Below are positions 23,881-33,094 of a DNA stretch of 64,000 bases, one piece after another; positions within the stretch are counted from its first letter, which is position 1; each line of letters starts with the position of its first letter. Origin of the DNA: CAZJHD01 sp964545855 (GTDB lineage: Bacteria; Planctomycetota; UBA1135; JACQFD01); assembly GCA_964545855.1 (NCBI GenBank), contig CAZJHD010000023.1, positions 1 through 64,000 on the forward strand. Reading direction: 5' to 3'. The notes beneath the pieces were generated by a model that was not told the DNA's origin, ran no database searches, and saw only the letters and a list, made by a program, of their open reading frames with translations. The position numbers and the translations under genes are program-made.

Positions 23881-25869
23881 TCAGCCGCTCCGCTCCGACG
23901 CACCGCGCTCGGCCGGCTTCGCGACGGCTTCGCTCGGCGCGCGCGCGACCAGCACCTCGCGGTCGAGGCGCAGGAGCTCGCCCACGGACCAGGCCTGGAA
24001 CGGGCATCCGCGGGGCGTCCAGGGAGGCTCGGCGTCGGCGATCTCGGAGACGTGGCCGAGGCCCGCTTCCCCGAGGTGCCGCATCAGGGGCCGGAGGAAT
24101 CGCTCGCGCGCGTCGCGGATCGCCTCGGGGGTCTCGCCGCGGACGCGCACCCAGGCCTCGACGAAGGGGCCGGCGAGCCAGGGCCAGACGGTGCCTTGGT
24201 GGTAGGCGCCGTCGCGCGCGCGGACTCCGCCTTCGTAGTGCGCCGCATAGCCGGGCTCGCCCGGTGCGAGGCTCCGCAGGCCGAGCGGCGTCGCGAGCTC
24301 GCGCTCCACCACGTCGACGAGGCGACGCGCGCGGCGTCGGTCGAGGAGGCCGAGGGGCAGCCCGCCCACGGCGAGGATCTGGTTCGGGCGCAGCGTCCCG
24401 TCGACGCGGCCGTCGACGTGGTCCACGTCGACGACGTCGTAGAGACACTCGCGCTCTGCGTTCCAGAAGCGCTTCGCGAAGGAGTCCTTGCCGAGCCGGA
24501 ACGCGTCGCGCCAGCGCTTCGATCGCTCGCCGGCGAGGGCCAGCGCGTTCAGCCAGAGCGCCTGCACCTCGACGGGCTTGCCGATCCGCGGCGTCACGAC
24601 CCAGTCGCCGACCTTCGCGTCCATCCAGGTGAGCTGCACGCCCGGCTCCCCCGCAGCGAGGAGGCCGTCCGCGCTGGCGCGGATGCCGTGCCGCGTTCCC
24701 CTCGTGTAGCCCTCGAGGATCGCGTCGACGGCCGCCTCGAGCTGGCGGCGAACGGCCGGCGCGACGCCCTGCGCTCCCTTGCGCTGCAGCCACTCGTGGA
24801 CGGCGACGACGTACCAGAGCGATGCGTCGACGGAGTTGTACTCGGCGGCCTCGCCCCGGTCGGAGAAGCGGTTGGGGAGCATCCCTTCGGACACGGCCCC
24901 GGCCCACTCGCGCAGGATCCCCTCGGCCTCGTCGAGCCGGTCGGTCGCGAAGCAGATCCCGCGCATCGCGAGGAACGTGTCGCGGCCCCAGTCGGAGAAC
25001 CACGGATAGCCGGCGACGATGGTGTGGCCCCTGCCGCGGCGCACGACGTAGGCGTCGGCGGCGCGCTCGAGGGGCGCCGCGAATCGGCGCCGCCGTTCGC
25101 GCTCCGATTCGAGGAGTCCCTCGACCTCCGTCGTGCCGAGGACGGGGACGCCGCGTGCGCCGACCACGCCCTCCGCTTCCAGGACCATCCACGCGTCGCC
25201 GCCGGAGAGGTCGAAGCGGAGCACGCCCGGGGAGGCAAGGTCCTCCAGGTGATCGAGACCGCGCGCGCGCTCCTCGGAGTAGAGGAAGCTGCGGTACCAC
25301 TCGGGAGCGTGTCCGTAGCGGCCGTTGCTCTGGAGACGGACGGCGGGAACGTCGGCGTAGGGCTGGAAGCGGACGGCGTTGCCGTCGGCGCGCGCCTCGA
25401 AGCGGAACGCGCCGTTCTCGCGATGGAGCCCGTGCGGATCGCGGCCCGAGAGGAGCGGCCGCACGCCGAGCGCCACGCCGGGGCGGCGGCTCACGAGCCG
25501 GAAGCGGACGAGGACGGCCGCGCGCCCGTGGAGCGCGACCACTTCCTGCTCGATGCGTGTGCCGTCCTCCAGGAGGAAGTGCCAGTGGGGCCACGGCTCG
25601 GAGGCGAAGCTCTCGATGCGGTTCGCGCCGTCGGGGTGCAGGACGTCGGGTGCGTAGAGCTGCGTGGAGATCGGGAAGGACCCGCCCGGCGCGTCGACCC
25701 ACGCCTCGAGCCCGTTCACCAGGACGAACCGCTCCGTCGGTGGGAGCGCCGCCGCGAGGAGGAGCGCGTGATAGCGACGCGTGCGTCGCAGACCGACGGT
25801 TCCCGACGCGAACCCGCCGAGGCCGTCGGCCTCGAGCCACTCCGCCGCGCCGTCGAGGTTCCGATGCAT
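23881..25869 (-). CDS. Amylo-alpha-1,6-glucosidase (glycogen debranching enzyme type)
   Basis: The 662-aa protein matches bacterial/archaeal-type glycogen debranching enzymes (GH133). The N-terminal about 250 residues are the beta-sandwich binding domain (EWLEADGLGGFASGT, RRTRRYHALLL). The catalytic (alpha/alpha)6 part has GYPWFSDWGRDTF, EYNSVDASLWYV, WMDAKVGDWVVTPR and YHQGTVWPWLAGPF, which hold the acidic active-site residues. It hydrolyses alpha-1,6 branches of glycogen or limit dextrin in the cytoplasm. The ATG at 25869 has GGAGGAG 4 nt upstream and gives the conserved N-terminus. No other glycogen gene is adjacent. Confidence 0.9.
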   Translation of the reverse strand: MHRNLDGAAEWLEADGLGGFASGTVGLRRTRRYHALLLAAALPPTERFVLVNGLEAWVDAPGGSFPISTQLYAPDVLHPDGANRIESFASEPWPHWHFLLEDGTRIEQEVVALHGRAAVLVRFRLVSRRPGVALGVRPLLSGRDPHGLHRENGAFRFEARADGNAVRFQPYADVPAVRLQSNGRYGHAPEWYRSFLYSEERARGLDHLEDLASPGVLRFDLSGGDAWMVLEAEGVVGARGVPVLGTTEVEGLLESERERRRRFAAPLERAADAYVVRRGRGHTIVAGYPWFSDWGRDTFLAMRGICFATDRLDEAEGILREWAGAVSEGMLPNRFSDRGEAAEYNSVDASLWYVVAVHEWLQRKGAQGVAPAVRRQLEAAVDAILEGYTRGTRHGIRASADGLLAAGEPGVQLTWMDAKVGDWVVTPRIGKPVEVQALWLNALALAGERSKRWRDAFRLGKDSFAKRFWNAERECLYDVVDVDHVDGRVDGTLRPNQILAVGGLPLGLLDRRRARRLVDVVERELATPLGLRSLAPGEPGYAAHYEGGVRARDGAYHQGTVWPWLAGPFVEAWVRVRGETPEAIRDARERFLRPLMRHLGEAGLGHVSEIADAEPPWTPRGCPFQAWSVGELLRLDREVLVARAPSEAVAKPAERGASERSG

Positions 25870-26137
25870 CGAACTCCTCCGCTGCGTCCCTTCGGTGGAG
25901 ACGGAATCCGACGCCGCCTCGGGGGCGCCGGCGCGCGGAGGATAGGGATTGGGGTCCGTGCCCGCCATGGGACCCGAGCGATCATTCGATGCGTCCGACA
26001 TGGCATCGTGCGATGCGGGGCCGCAGGGACCGTTTCGGGCGCTGCGCTCGCCCGCTCGGGAACGACCGTCGCCCGCGACCGGCCTCGAGGTCGATCGCGG
26101 GCGACGGAGATGAAGGAGACTCGAGACGACGCCGGGT

Positions 26138-26314
26138 TCAGCGCTTCGGCGGCTGTCCCGGCATCCCGGGCTTCGGAGGAGCCTGACCCGGCATTCCCGG
26201 CTTCGGAGGCGCGGGAGCCGGCTGCGCCGGCTTCGGAGGAGCCTGACCGGGCTGACCCGGCTTGCCCGGTTGCTGCGGAGGATTCTGCTTCTGGGGAGGA
26301 TTCGGTTGCGCCAT
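26138..26314 (-). CDS. Small Pro/Gly/Gln-rich peptide (58 aa)
   Basis: The frame encodes MAQPNPPQKQNPPQQPGKPG followed by repeats of PPKPGMPGQ or PPKPAQP and ends QPPKR. It is short, disordered and strongly biased, with no transmembrane segment. The ATG at 26314 is preceded by GGAGA at a usable distance. It lies 268 bp upstream of the debranching enzyme in the same orientation. It is either a real low-complexity peptide or a chance frame across a repeated sequence (GGCTTCGGAGGAGCCTGACC recurs on the + strand). No family is recognised. Confidence 0.4.
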   Translation of the reverse strand: MAQPNPPQKQNPPQQPGKPGQPGQAPPKPAQPAPAPPKPGMPGQAPPKPGMPGQPPKR

Positions 26315-26564
26315 GGGGATCTCCGGGATCGCCGGAGTTCGAACGCGTGCGAGGAATTGCAGAGGGCTCGGAGCACGCCGCCCGAAGCCGGGCGCGCGCC
26401 CGTCACGATCCGTGCCCACGGAGGTCACCGTCCCCTCGGGCGAGCCAGCGCCCCGTGCCGCATGTGGTTGCGCGCGGGGGGACGTCCCGCCGACCGACGC
26501 CCCCTCGGCCGATCGGCGTCCCGAGCCGGACGAATCGGCGCTAGGCTTCCGAGACTTCGGCACG

Positions 26565-26668
26565 GTTGCGAAAGAACCGCCGCTGCAGGCCCGAGGCCGA
26601 GCGAGAGCGAGCGACGAAACCACAGCCGCTCGCAGCCGGCGGTCGCTCGGCGCCGATTCATTCACGAC
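26565..26668 (-). repeat. Dispersed hairpin/MITE-like element, copy C (inverted)
   Basis: This 104-bp copy is in reverse orientation relative to copies A and B. Terminal repeats are 26565-26585 (GTTGCGAAAGAACCGCCGC..) and 26648-26668, whose complement reads GTCGTGAATGAATCGGCGCC. The core CTCGCTCGGCCTCGGGCC and CGGCTGCGAGCGGCTG are shared with the other copies. It ends 14 bp before the likely GTG start of the sigma-54 activator. Confidence 0.75.
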
Positions 26669-26681
26669 CTCGGAGATCCAC

Positions 26682-28145
26682 GTGATCCTTCGCGCTCTCT
26701 CGATGCTCCAGCGTGCGGCCGTCGCGCGCCGGGTGCATGCGCTCCTCCCGGCTCGCCGCGTCCTCGTCACGAGTCTTCGCTCTCGGGAGCGTCCCGCGGA
26801 GCTCTTCGAGCGAGACCCCTTCGACGCGCTCCTGGTGGACGGCGACGCCTTCGTCGGCCGCGCGGGAGAACGCTGCGCGGCGCTGCGCGATCTGCCGGAG
26901 CCGCCGGAGATCCTCGCCTTCGTCGATCACGAGGATCCCGCCCTTCGGGCTCGCCTCCTGGCGAAGGGAATCCTCGCCGTCGTCTACCTGGGTCTTCCGG
27001 ACGAGGAGATCCGCGGCGCGCTCGCGACCCTCGCCGAGCGCATCGCCGACACGGTCCTGCACCGTCTGCGCCGGGAGCTCTCGGAGACGGCGGGCAGGTT
27101 CAGCGACTTCGCCTCCTCGAGCCCGGCGATGCGGGAGCTCCTCGACCTCTCCGAGAGAGTCGCACCCTCCGACAGCTCCCTCCTGATCCTGGGAGAGACC
27201 GGCGTCGGGAAGGAGCACCTGGCCCGCGCCATCCATGGGACGAGCCGCTCGAAGGGGCCCTTCGTGCCCGTGAACTGCGCGGCGATCCCGGAGCCGCTCC
27301 TCGAGAGCGAGCTCTTCGGCCACGTGGCGGGCGCCTTCACGGGCGCGACGCGCGGTCGGCGCGGGCACTTCGAGACCGCCGACCGGGGAACCCTCTTCCT
27401 CGACGAGATCGGCGAGCTGCAGCCGCATCTCCAGGTGAAGCTGCTGCGAGTCCTGCAGGAGAAACGCGTCCAGCCGCTCGGGTCGGAGCGCACGATCGAC
27501 GTCGACGCGCGCGTCATGGCCGCGACGAACTGCGACCTCGCGGCGGAGATGAAGGCCCGGAAGTTCCGTTCCGACCTCTACTACCGTCTCGCGGTCGTGA
27601 CCCTGTCGATCCCGCCGCTGCGAGACCGGCGCGACGACATCGCGGCGATCGCGCATAGCCACGTCGTCGCGCTGCGCGCGCGCTGGGCCCGTCCGTCGGC
27701 GAGGCTCGGCGAGGACGCGCTCGCCTGCCTGCTGCGGTACGACTGGCCCGGCAACGTCCGGGAGCTCGTGAACGTCCTCGAGAGAGCCGTCCTGCTCTCG
27801 GCGGACGGCGAGATCCTCCCGTCCCACCTCCCCGGAGCCATCCGGAACGCCGGTCCCACGAGGGAGCCCTCCTCGATCCTCGCCGCACCGCGGCTCGCCG
27901 GCAGCGACCCGACGCATCGTCCCTGGCGCGAAGCGCGCGAGGAACTCCTCCGCCAGTTCGACGCGACGTACTTCCGCGAGCTCCTGCATCGGTGCGGCGG
28001 CCGCGTCGGCGACGCCGCGGCGCTCGCGGGGATCGACCCACGCCTGCTCTACACGCGCATGCGCGAGCTCGGCCTCCGCAAGGAGGACTTCCGGATCGTC
28101 CGCCGGCAGGGCCCTGCCGTCCCCGCGAGCGCGGATCCGACCTGA
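26682..28145 (+). CDS. Sigma-54-dependent transcriptional activator (NtrC-like, degenerate receiver)
   Basis: From the GTG at 26682 the product is 487 aa. The N-terminal about 125 residues look like a degenerate receiver domain (FDALLVDGDAF; EILAFVDHEDPALRARLLAKGI) without the conserved Lys. The AAA+ domain has Walker A GETGVGKE (171-178), the sigma-54-contacting loop GAFTGA (217-222), Walker B GTLFLDEIGE and DWPGNVRELVNVLERA. A Fis-type helix-turn-helix ends the protein (RVGDAAALAGIDPRLLYTRM). It remodels sigma-54 RNA polymerase at unknown promoters. GGAGA at 26672-26676 supports the GTG; an ATG at 26703 is possible. It converges on the FG-GAP gene. Confidence 0.9.
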   Translation: MILRALSMLQRAAVARRVHALLPARRVLVTSLRSRERPAELFERDPFDALLVDGDAFVGRAGERCAALRDLPEPPEILAFVDHEDPALRARLLAKGILAVVYLGLPDEEIRGALATLAERIADTVLHRLRRELSETAGRFSDFASSSPAMRELLDLSERVAPSDSSLLILGETGVGKEHLARAIHGTSRSKGPFVPVNCAAIPEPLLESELFGHVAGAFTGATRGRRGHFETADRGTLFLDEIGELQPHLQVKLLRVLQEKRVQPLGSERTIDVDARVMAATNCDLAAEMKARKFRSDLYYRLAVVTLSIPPLRDRRDDIAAIAHSHVVALRARWARPSARLGEDALACLLRYDWPGNVRELVNVLERAVLLSADGEILPSHLPGAIRNAGPTREPSSILAAPRLAGSDPTHRPWREAREELLRQFDATYFRELLHRCGGRVGDAAALAGIDPRLLYTRMRELGLRKEDFRIVRRQGPAVPASADPT

Positions 28146-28158
28146 GCCCCCCAGCCTC

Positions 28159-30738
28159 TCAAGGCTGCACGATCACCAGCAGCGCCCGCGAACTCACGAG
28201 CCCGAAGGGCGACGGCGCACAGATCCCGCCGGCGATCTGGAGCCAGATCACCTGAACGAAGTAGGCCTGTCCCACGAGGGAGGGCGTGTTCGGGACCAGC
28301 ACCGGCGCCACTCCCTTCCCCGTGCGGTCGCTGAAGAAGTCGAAGGCCGCGACCCCGCCGGGGCTCGCGAGGTCGACGTGGAAGAGGACGCCGAGTCCCG
28401 TGACGTCGGAGCCGCCCACATCGGGCGTGTCGCCGACGATCCCGAGGCCGATCGTGGAGGGAGGCGCATTCGTGCAGAGGAAGGCGAAGTTCGGAGCGAC
28501 CACGGCCGAGTTCGGCCGGACGGGCCCCGTCGCGCCGATGCCCAGCTCGCCGAGACAGCCCGGCGTCCCCGAGCCGAAGGCGAAGAGCCCCGTCGGCGTC
28601 GGGCGGAGATTCAGGTGCACCGTCACGGCGAGACCCGTCGCCACGGCGAGGTCGAGCGATCCGTCGCGATCGAGGTCGGCCACGGCGAGACCGAGGGTCG
28701 CGGACTGCCCGTCGTAGTTGCCGTAGAACTCGGGCGACGCGAAGCCACCGGCACCGTCCCCGCGGAACAGGGCGCAGTTCACCGTCTGGAACTGCCCCGA
28801 CACGACATCGAGCCGGCGGTCGTCGTCGAAGTCACCGATCAACACCTCGTGCGGCTCGTGGGGAGCCGCGAGGAGGGTCTGCGCACCGAAGGCTCCTCCT
28901 CCGAGCCCGAGCCGCACGGACAGGTCGTTCGATCCGGAGTTGGCCGTCACGACGTCGAGGCGTCCGTCCCCGTCGAGGTCGCCGAGCGCGATCCCCCGTG
29001 GCGCGTTGCCGACGGCGCAGGTCGTGACACCCGCCGCGAAGCCGCCGGCGGCCGTCAGGATCGTGATGTCGTCCGAGGCGATGTTCGCCGTGAGGAGGTC
29101 CGTCGCGCCGTCGGCGTCGACGTCGCCGGCCGCGAGGCCGAAGGGTCCCGTCCCCACGGCCACCGTCGAGTCGAGCGCGAACGTGGCGCCGCCCAGATTG
29201 CGGAACAGCGAGACGCTGTTCACGAGCGAGCGCGCCGCCGCGAGATCGGGCAGGCCGTCGGCGTCGGCGTCGAGCACGGCGAGGTCGCGCGGATTCCCGG
29301 GGACGGAGAGCGTGCCGACCACCACGAGGCCTCCGGCGCCGTCGCCGCGCAGGATCGTCACCTCGCTCGGATCTCCGCTCACGACGGCGGCATCGGGACG
29401 GCCGTCGCCGTCGAAGTCGGCGACGGCAATTCCCTCCGGCAAGGCCGAAACGCGCGCCACGCCGCTCGGCGTGAAGCCGCCGAGGCCACCTCCGCGGTGG
29501 ATCGAGGCCGTCGCCTGGGCCTCGTCGACGACCACCAGATCGCAGGCGCCATCCAGGTCGAAGTCCGCGGCGGCGCAGTCGATCGTCGTTCCCGTGGCGG
29601 GCACCGCCCCCGGCACGAGGATCCCTCCGCCCGGCGCCCCCGCGAGGACGGCCACGTTCCCGCGGTCGGCGCTCGCCGCGAGCAGATCGGGCCATCCATC
29701 GTTCGTCGCGTCACCGATCGCGAGGCCGAAGGTGCCGACGCCGGACGGGAGCGCGACCCCCACGGGGTACATCCCGAAGGCATCCTGCGGGACGACGATC
29801 ACGTTGCCGCCCGTCTGGCCCACGAATCCGAGGCCGACGTCGGGCCGACCGTCGAAGGTGAGGTCGCCGGCCACGATGGAGATGGGCGACACCTCGGGCA
29901 CGACGAACGTCGTCGTGATCGACGTCACGGCCCCGAGACCGTCGCCGAGATACACGCTCATCGTGCGGCTCGCCTCGTTCGCCGAGAGGAAATCCATCGT
30001 GCCGTCGAGATTCACGTCGGCCGTCGCGATGGCGGTCGGATGCAGGCTCGGGTCGACGGAGACTCCCGGGAGGAATCCGCCGGCGCCGTTGCCGAAGAGC
30101 AGCACGATCTCCGCCGACCCGGGGCACGCGACGATCAGGTCGACCGCCGAGTCGGCGTTCCAGAGCGTCGCCGCGATGGACGACGGCCCGACACCGACGG
30201 GGTGGCTCGTCGTCGTCACCGGGAGACCCAGCGCCGAGAACGTGATCACGCAGACCTCGTTCGCGCCCCAGCAGGTGACGGCGACGTCGGGCGCACCGTC
30301 TCCGTTCAGGTCGCGCGCCACGACGGAGACGGGCGTCGCGCCCGTCGGGATCGGCGTGCCGGGCAGCAGATTCCCGTTGGCGAGCCCGAAGAGGACCTGG
30401 ATCTCGTCGGAGCCCGTGAGCGCGACGACGGCGTCGGCGCGTCCGTCGCCGTTCAGATCGCGCAGCGCGACACCCGCCGGGAAGGATCCGCCGACGGCGA
30501 AGGAGCGCGGCGGAGCGAAGGCCCCGCCGAGGGCGCCGAGGAGGACCGTGACGGTGTCCTCCCCCGCGTTCGTCACCACGACGTCGTTGCGCCCGTCGCC
30601 ATTCACGTCGCCGATCGCGACGCCGCGCGAGCCCTGTCCCGTCGGGTACTGGCGCGCCGTGAAGAGGGATTGACTCGACACGCTCCGCGCGAGGCAGAGG
30701 GCGAGTGCGAGCGAGCCGAGGAGCGTCGGGAGGTTCAT
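28159..30738 (-). CDS. Secreted FG-GAP/VCBS repeat protein with planctomycete-type C-terminal domain
   Basis: The 859-aa protein has a signal peptide (residues 1-22, ending SVSSQ). About 14 FG-GAP/VCBS units follow, each with a calcium-loop motif such as GDVNGDGRNDVVV, RDLNGDGRADAVV or GDLDGDGRLDVVT, so it should fold as two seven-bladed beta-propellers. The last about 145 residues start FGSGTPGCLGELGIGATG and form a beta-rich domain ending with LLVIVQP; I know this type from large secreted planctomycete proteins. A surface adhesion or binding role is probable. One unit (near VDLIVACPG) lacks the canonical DxDxDG loop. It lies 114 bp downstream of the radical SAM gene. Confidence 0.85.
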   Translation of the reverse strand: MNLPTLLGSLALALCLARSVSSQSLFTARQYPTGQGSRGVAIGDVNGDGRNDVVVTNAGEDTVTVLLGALGGAFAPPRSFAVGGSFPAGVALRDLNGDGRADAVVALTGSDEIQVLFGLANGNLLPGTPIPTGATPVSVVARDLNGDGAPDVAVTCWGANEVCVITFSALGLPVTTTSHPVGVGPSSIAATLWNADSAVDLIVACPGSAEIVLLFGNGAGGFLPGVSVDPSLHPTAIATADVNLDGTMDFLSANEASRTMSVYLGDGLGAVTSITTTFVVPEVSPISIVAGDLTFDGRPDVGLGFVGQTGGNVIVVPQDAFGMYPVGVALPSGVGTFGLAIGDATNDGWPDLLAASADRGNVAVLAGAPGGGILVPGAVPATGTTIDCAAADFDLDGACDLVVVDEAQATASIHRGGGLGGFTPSGVARVSALPEGIAVADFDGDGRPDAAVVSGDPSEVTILRGDGAGGLVVVGTLSVPGNPRDLAVLDADADGLPDLAAARSLVNSVSLFRNLGGATFALDSTVAVGTGPFGLAAGDVDADGATDLLTANIASDDITILTAAGGFAAGVTTCAVGNAPRGIALGDLDGDGRLDVVTANSGSNDLSVRLGLGGGAFGAQTLLAAPHEPHEVLIGDFDDDRRLDVVSGQFQTVNCALFRGDGAGGFASPEFYGNYDGQSATLGLAVADLDRDGSLDLAVATGLAVTVHLNLRPTPTGLFAFGSGTPGCLGELGIGATGPVRPNSAVVAPNFAFLCTNAPPSTIGLGIVGDTPDVGGSDVTGLGVLFHVDLASPGGVAAFDFFSDRTGKGVAPVLVPNTPSLVGQAYFVQVIWLQIAGGICAPSPFGLVSSRALLVIVQP

Positions 30739-30852
30739 GTCGCGGGCACCCCGGTCGGGAGCGCCATCGGGACGCGGGACCACCGCGAATGCGCATCGCA
30801 CTCTACCGGAGTCTGCCGGGAGGCGAAGCGCGGACCTCGTCGCTCGCGACGA

Positions 30853-32007
30853 TCAGGCGCCCGGCGTGCCGGGGCTGAACTTGCCTTCTTGACGCGGGCT
30901 CTCGGCCGCGAGGGAGCCCTCGGAGGCCGCGATCATCGGGTGCTCCCGCACGAGGCAGCCCTTGCACACGTTCGGAACGTCGCCGGAGTACATGCGCGCC
31001 CGGAGATCCTGCGCCGCCGGTCCGTTCCACACCTCGTCGAAGGGCTGCTCGAATACGTTCCCCAGGCGCAGGTCCTTCGGCGCGCGGCAGCAGGGATAGG
31101 CCTCGCCGTTCGGCTCCACCTTCAGGTAGGTCGCGACCATCGGGCAGAAGCCGGCGCTCTCCTTCGAGTGGAGCCGCTGCAGCCACTCGATCACGTGCGC
31201 CTCGTGGACGCGCGACGGAACGAGGGCGTAGACGTGGCGGGCGCCCCAGGGCTCCGGCAGCAGGTACGCGAGGTTCACTCCGCGCGCCTGCGCGCGCGCG
31301 CGCATGGCCTCGAGGATCCCGCCGATGCGCTCGTCCCCGAGCACCTCGTAGGGATTGCCCTCCATGGCGCGGGTCGAGCAATCCAGGAGATCGAGCACCG
31401 TGATCTCGAGACCCCCCTGGTCGGCGACCCAGTCGACGTACTCCGCGTAGTGCGGCGCCGTCTCGGCCATGAAGACCGTGTGGAAGACGCAGGGGATCGA
31501 GAGCTCGCGGCAGCGGCGCACCGCGTAGGCGACGTTCGGGAAGACCTTCGCCGCCTTGATCGGAGTGCGGACCTTCTCGAGCACCTCCGGCACGTGGGAG
31601 TCGATCGAGAGCGTGATGCGATGGATCCGCGGCGCGAGCTTCTCGAACTTCTCCGGCGTGAGGAGCGTCGCGTTCGTGTAGAGCTCCAGGAAGACGCCCT
31701 TCTCCTCGCACAGCCGGAGCATCGCGTCGATGTCGTTCAGGAGCGGCTCGCTCGTCGCCGTCGGCGTCCAGGCGACGACGGAGTCGAGCGCCACGTCGAG
31801 GAACGGGCGGGCCGCCTCGACGGAGACCTTCGACACGGGAGGATCGTCGCTCTGGCTGCACATCACGCAGCGCAGGTTGCACGCGGACGTGAACGCGAAC
31901 TCGAGCGTCGACGGGCCGTGCTCGAACCGCGTCTCGCCGCGCGAGATCGAGCGGACGGCGCGCACGAAATTGCGCAGCTCGCGGTCGACCTTCTGGGAGT
32001 CCGGCAT
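30853..32007 (-). CDS. Radical SAM/SPASM domain protein
   Basis: The 384-aa protein has the radical SAM cluster CNLRCVMC (Cys43, Cys47, Cys50), TNATLLTPE as the SAM-binding region, and a C-terminal SPASM-like domain with cysteines in GFCPMVATYLKVEPNGEAYP, CCRAP and NVCKGCL that can hold auxiliary Fe-S clusters. Such proteins generate a 5'-deoxyadenosyl radical to modify peptides, cofactors or sugars. No small precursor peptide is obvious next to it, so a maturase role is unproven; a tungsten- or menaquinone-type cofactor function is also conceivable. It sits 112 bp downstream of the TPR lipoprotein gene. Confidence 0.85.
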   Translation of the reverse strand: MPDSQKVDRELRNFVRAVRSISRGETRFEHGPSTLEFAFTSACNLRCVMCSQSDDPPVSKVSVEAARPFLDVALDSVVAWTPTATSEPLLNDIDAMLRLCEEKGVFLELYTNATLLTPEKFEKLAPRIHRITLSIDSHVPEVLEKVRTPIKAAKVFPNVAYAVRRCRELSIPCVFHTVFMAETAPHYAEYVDWVADQGGLEITVLDLLDCSTRAMEGNPYEVLGDERIGGILEAMRARAQARGVNLAYLLPEPWGARHVYALVPSRVHEAHVIEWLQRLHSKESAGFCPMVATYLKVEPNGEAYPCCRAPKDLRLGNVFEQPFDEVWNGPAAQDLRARMYSGDVPNVCKGCLVREHPMIAASEGSLAAESPRQEGKFSPGTPGA

Positions 32008-32119
32008 GGGTGGAAACGGGCCCGCGGACGATGCCCCGGGAGGAAGAATCTACCCCATGGAGCCGGCCATCGCCGGAAGCGCGCCGCGCGGCGTCCCGCC
32101 CAGGCGGCGGAACGCTCCT

Positions 32120-33094
32120 TCAGCGGCGGGCCAGGTCGACCTCGGCGGCGATCACGCCGAAGGAGGCCCAATGGGGATGGGCGATGACGCGCCGCAGGAG
32201 CTTCTCCGCCTCCTGGCTCTCGCCTCGGGCCGCGAGGATGCGCGCCACGCCGTAGCCGAGCGTCGGGACATCCGTCGAATCGGGAGCGTCGTTGCCCGAC
32301 GCGAGGACCGCCGCCGCGTCGAGCTCGCCCTTCATCACGAGACACAGGTCGCGGTAGGTCCGGCTCTCGGTCACCTCCATCGCCGCCGAGATCGGCGCGA
32401 CGGCTTCGCGCGCCGCGTCGTTCTTCCCCTGCCGGAGCAGCGAGAGAGCGAGCCAGTAGGTCGTGGAGCAGAGCTTCTCGGCCGTTCCGGAGAAGCCGAG
32501 GCACTCCCGGTACGCGCGCTCGGCGCCGGCGAAGTCGCCCGACAGGTAGCGCGCGAGGCCGAGGTGGTACCAGACCGCGTGGTGCGTGCTCCCCGTCGGA
32601 GCCACCGCGCTCGGGAGCGTGTCCGGCTCGATCGCGTCGGGGACGGCCCGGGCGAGATCCGCCGCGCGCTCCAGGTCGGCGATCGCGCGCTCGAAGGATC
32701 GGAGCGTGATCCAGCGGTGGCCCCGGTGACGGAGCAGGCGGAAGTCGCCCGGGAAGCGCTCGATCGCGCCGTCGAGGAAGGCGACCTTCTCGCGGTATCG
32801 ATAGAGGGGCGCGAGGCGCCGCGCGTAGACGATCCATGCCTCGGCGTCGTTGGGCCGGCGGTCGAGATCCGCCTTCGCCTCCGCGAGCCACGCTTCGAGC
32901 TCCACACGGCGCGCCGCGCTCGGATCCTGCCGCCGCAGGGGAGCTCCCAGGAGAGACATGGTCTCGACGCCGGGCGGGAGGGGCGGCTCCGACGAAGTCG
33001 ATGCGCAGGCGCCGAGCGAGGCGGCGCAGGCGGCGGCGATGCCCGCCGCCGCGAAGGAACTCGGAGAGCGCCTTCCACGAGCGGCCCCGCTCAA
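32120..33094 (-). CDS. TPR-containing lipoprotein
   Basis: The 324-aa product begins at a TTG overlapping the upstream aminotransferase stop (TTGA, 33091-33094). Residues about 12-34 form a signal peptide ending LGAC, a standard lipobox, so the protein is a lipoprotein. Tetratricopeptide-like helical pairs follow: ADLDRRPNDAEAWIVYARRL, IERFPGDFRLLRHRGHRWI, WYHLGLARYLSGDFAGAERA, YWLALSLLRQGKNDAAREAV and GVARILAARGESQEAEKLL. TPRs bind partner proteins; here that would be at the membrane surface. The coupling suggests coregulation with the kynureninase-like enzyme, though their functional link is unclear. Confidence 0.75.
   Translation of the reverse strand: MSGAARGRRSPSSFAAAGIAAACAASLGACASTSSEPPLPPGVETMSLLGAPLRRQDPSAARRVELEAWLAEAKADLDRRPNDAEAWIVYARRLAPLYRYREKVAFLDGAIERFPGDFRLLRHRGHRWITLRSFERAIADLERAADLARAVPDAIEPDTLPSAVAPTGSTHHAVWYHLGLARYLSGDFAGAERAYRECLGFSGTAEKLCSTTYWLALSLLRQGKNDAAREAVAPISAAMEVTESRTYRDLCLVMKGELDAAAVLASGNDAPDSTDVPTLGYGVARILAARGESQEAEKLLRRVIAHPHWASFGVIAAEVDLARR

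Noticed and set aside
30853..32007. RiPP maturase system around the radical SAM/SPASM protein
   Set aside because: No short precursor peptide or peptidase/transporter set lies next to it; the neighbours are a TPR lipoprotein and the FG-GAP gene.
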